Positions 6,049-7,113 of a stretch of 7,113 nt of DNA are shown piece after piece. Under the pieces are notes generated by a model that was not told the origin of the DNA, searched no databases, and was given only the letters and a program-made list of their open reading frames with translations. Source of the stretch: Chryseosolibacter sp966095595. GTDB taxonomy: Bacteria; Bacteroidota; Bacteroidia; Cytophagales; Cyclobacteriaceae. A program made the translations under genes and the position numbers. The stretch covers positions 1 through 7,113 of the forward strand of contig CBHTUB010000324.1 in NCBI GenBank assembly GCA_966095595.1, given 5' to 3'. Each line of letters starts with the position of its first letter. The stretch's first letter is position 1.

Positions 6049-6429
6049 TTATTCTTCGTAAAACTCTTGCAACGCGCCGAAGTAGATATTATTCCATCCA
6101 TCCACAATGTCATCATAGTCTTCATCCGGGATATTGGTATGACGGAGCTCGACTGAGGTGCCGGCCGCATCCGGGTGGAGCTTGATCGTCACGATCGATC
6201 TTTCCTGCTGGTCGCCGAAGTACCACTCCTGTACGATCTTTTTGTCCTTCTCGAACTCAAGGTTCTTGCCAACGATACTTCCTTCCCAAAGGGAAAACTC
6301 GGAACCTGGTTCCTCCGACATCTCCGCTTCTTCTCCACTCCAGAGGTGGATGGTCAGCGGATTCGTCAGTGCGAGGTAAACATCCTGTGGCGGAGCGGGG
6401 ATAATATAATATTTCTTGAAGTCTTTCAT
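6049..6429 (-). CDS. AHSA1/START-type (SRPBCC) protein
   Basis: A 126-residue single-domain protein of the helix-grip fold, with ATG at 6429 and TAA at 6049-6051. Family-typical features are visible in order: PAPPQDVYLALTNP (11-24) with W30 in the first helix region, the loop EPG-x-EF (40-45), the pair G50/G54 in EGSIVGKNLE, the strand KKIVQEWYFGD with W69 (63-73), T91 in the late strand GTSVELRHTNIP (90-101), and the conserved G111-W112 at the start of the C-terminal helix. Relatives bind hydrophobic ligands or, in the eukaryotic Aha1 case, stimulate Hsp90; the bacterial substrate is usually unknown, so no reaction is claimed. The protein is cytoplasmic and strongly acidic. No Shine-Dalgarno is seen. 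A heptamer repeat array begins only 13 bp upstream of the start codon and another block ends 2 bp beyond the stop, so the gene is tightly bracketed by repeats. Confidence 0.9.
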   Translation of the reverse strand: MKDFKKYYIIPAPPQDVYLALTNPLTIHLWSGEEAEMSEEPGSEFSLWEGSIVGKNLEFEKDKKIVQEWYFGDQQERSIVTIKLHPDAAGTSVELRHTNIPDEDYDDIVDGWNNIYFGALQEFYEE

Positions 6430-6442
6430 AGGGAGTTTAAAT

Positions 6443-6526
6443 AGTCAATAGTCACCAGTCATTGGTCATTGGTCATCAGTCATCAGTAATTAGTCATTAG
6501 TAATTAGTCATTAGTCATTAGTGAAT
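6443..6526 (-). repeat. Array of 12 heptamers, AGTCATT type (AATGACT on the gene strand)
   Basis: Exactly 12 consecutive 7-bp units (84 bp) without a slip. Every unit has G at position 2, T at 3 and A at 5 (plus-strand reading). Four are exactly AGTCATT (6457, 6492, 6506, 6513); the others are variants such as GGTCATT, GGTCATC, AGTCATC and AGTAATT. On the minus strand this is the leader or promoter region of the AHSA1-type gene. Confidence 0.92.
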
Positions 6527-6545
6527 GCATTCCCCAATTGACAAT

Positions 6546-6601
6546 AAGGCTGTTGGCGGTTGGGTATTGGCTGTTAAATGCAAAATGCTAAACGCTAACC
6601 A
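6546..6601. repeat. Second heptamer block, TTGGNNR then CWAAAYG words
   Basis: Seven-bp units again run in phase: AAGGCTG (6546), TTGGCGG (6553), TTGGGTA (6560), TTGGCTG (6567), then TTAAATG (6574), CAAAATG (6581), CTAAACG (6588) and CTAACCA (6595). The word changes midway but the period stays 7. No open frame or terminator is associated with it. Confidence 0.7.
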
Positions 6602-6623
6602 CCCAGATACCCTTTGCTTTACC

Positions 6624-6653
6624 ATTGACTATTGACCAATGACCAATTTGACC
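6624..6653 (+). repeat. Third heptamer block, ATTGACC type
   Basis: ATTGACT (6624), ATTGACC (6631) and AATGACC (6638) are in phase, then AATTTGACC (6645-6653) is the same unit with two extra T. The words are the reverse complement of the array at 6443-6526; TGACCAATGACC (6633-6644) is complementary to GGTCATTGGTCA (6464-6475), so the two blocks could pair. It ends 18 bp before the stop codon of the right-edge gene. Confidence 0.75.
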
Positions 6654-6671
6654 ATTCCCCTGCAAGTATAT

Positions 6672-7113
6672 CTATTTTTCGATTAACGTGAGCCCACATT
6701 CCGGGCATGAAGATTCGCCATTGACGCGACGACCGCATGCCGGACAACGACCGGGCTCTTTGATCCATGCTTGCTGTTCGTCAGAAATCATCACGCGGTT
6801 CAGGATTACACGTTTCAGGGCGCGTCTGATCCGGAGTCTGAATATGACCTTCGCCACAAAAGCGGTGGTGATAAGTACGGGCAGCGTAATGAAAAGAGGG
6901 ATGAATACATCGAAGGAAATTCCATAGGCGATGGCGGAGATCACTGGCCATACAACTGAAAACAGTAACAAGAAAAGAGTGCTGGTCGTGGTGCTGATGG
7001 CATATCTGATGTCTGTCATCTTGCCGCGCCGTATAATGGATATTTCAGCTCCGTCTACCCAGCGCATGCTGTTCACACCGGCATGTAATTTATAAATGAT
7101 GCCATGCTCCAAT
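6672..7113 (-). CDS. Membrane protein with C-terminal zinc ribbon, 5' end outside the window
   Basis: The last 146 codons of a minus-strand gene that is open to the right edge; the first full codon is TTG, which is more likely an internal leucine than a start. In-frame ATGs exist at residues 16 and 32 of the visible part, but the preceding residues (GIIYKLHAG) look coding. Two hydrophobic segments, about 43-63 and 66-90, form a membrane hairpin. A basic stretch (FRLRIRRALKR, 91-101) follows, then a soluble tail with a zinc ribbon: C123-P-A-C126-G and C136-P-E-C139-G, close to the end (EK, stop TAG at 6672-6674). By the positive-inside rule the ribbon would be cytoplasmic. Such ribbons bind zinc and often act as small structural or interaction modules; the family is not recognised and no function is claimed. 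The terminator is not obvious, and the heptamer block 6624-6653 follows the stop. Confidence 0.85.
   Translation of the reverse strand, partial: LEHGIIYKLHAGVNSMRWVDGAEISIIRRGKMTDIRYAISTTTSTLFLLLFSVVWPVISAIAYGISFDVFIPLFITLPVLITTAFVAKVIFRLRIRRALKRVILNRVMISDEQQAWIKEPGRCPACGRRVNGESSCPECGLTLIEK

Noticed and set aside
6443..6526. CRISPR array
   Set aside because: The units are 7 bp and directly adjacent, with no spacers and no cas genes nearby.
6012..6653. Insertion sequence ends flanking the AHSA1 gene
   Set aside because: There is no transposase, the flanking repeats are tandem heptamers rather than single terminal inverted repeats, and no target duplication was seen.

Overview
This looks like a chromosomal piece of a member of the Bacteroidota, most likely a Cytophagales-type soil or freshwater bacterium. 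The strongest clue is a 1091-residue secreted metalloprotease (minus strand, 1989-5264). It ends in a C-terminal type IX secretion (T9SS) sorting domain and carries a GEVED domain, both hallmarks of this phylum. Weak Shine-Dalgarno signals, A/T-rich leaders and mid-range G+C agree with that. The genus is not determinable from the sequence alone.

Layout. 1-471: possible tail of an upstream gene, then a small uncharacterised protein, closed by a good hairpin terminator (500-548). 556-765: a 69-residue uncharacterised protein on the minus strand. 766-1111: non-coding, with a dyad, an array of 7-bp repeats and a G+C-rich cluster of three small hairpins. 1112-1657: a thioredoxin-fold, peroxiredoxin-like protein with a CPFC motif (minus). 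1658-1988: non-coding, with two hairpins, one a clear terminator for the protease. 1989-5264: the protease. 5265-5551: divergent promoter region. 5552-5830: a 92-residue uncharacterised protein (plus). 5831-6048: non-coding. 6049-6429: an AHSA1/START-type (SRPBCC) protein (minus), with 7-bp repeat blocks on both sides. 6430-6671: almost entirely 7-bp repeats. 6672 to the right edge: a membrane protein with a C-terminal zinc ribbon, cut by the window end.

The genes look like separate short transcription units rather than one pathway; I see no operon linking them. The protease would be exported by Sec, crossed over the outer membrane by T9SS and processed extracellularly. The redoxin and AHSA1 proteins look cytoplasmic.

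The most notable signal is not a gene. Intergenic DNA holds several degenerate arrays built from different words but always with a period of exactly 7 bp (864-912, 6012-6046, 6443-6526, 6546-6601, 6624-6653). They resemble in design the heptameric short tandemly repeated repetitive (STRR) sequences known from heterocystous cyanobacteria. I found no CRISPR array, insertion sequence, tRNA, rRNA, phage gene or recognisable defence system.
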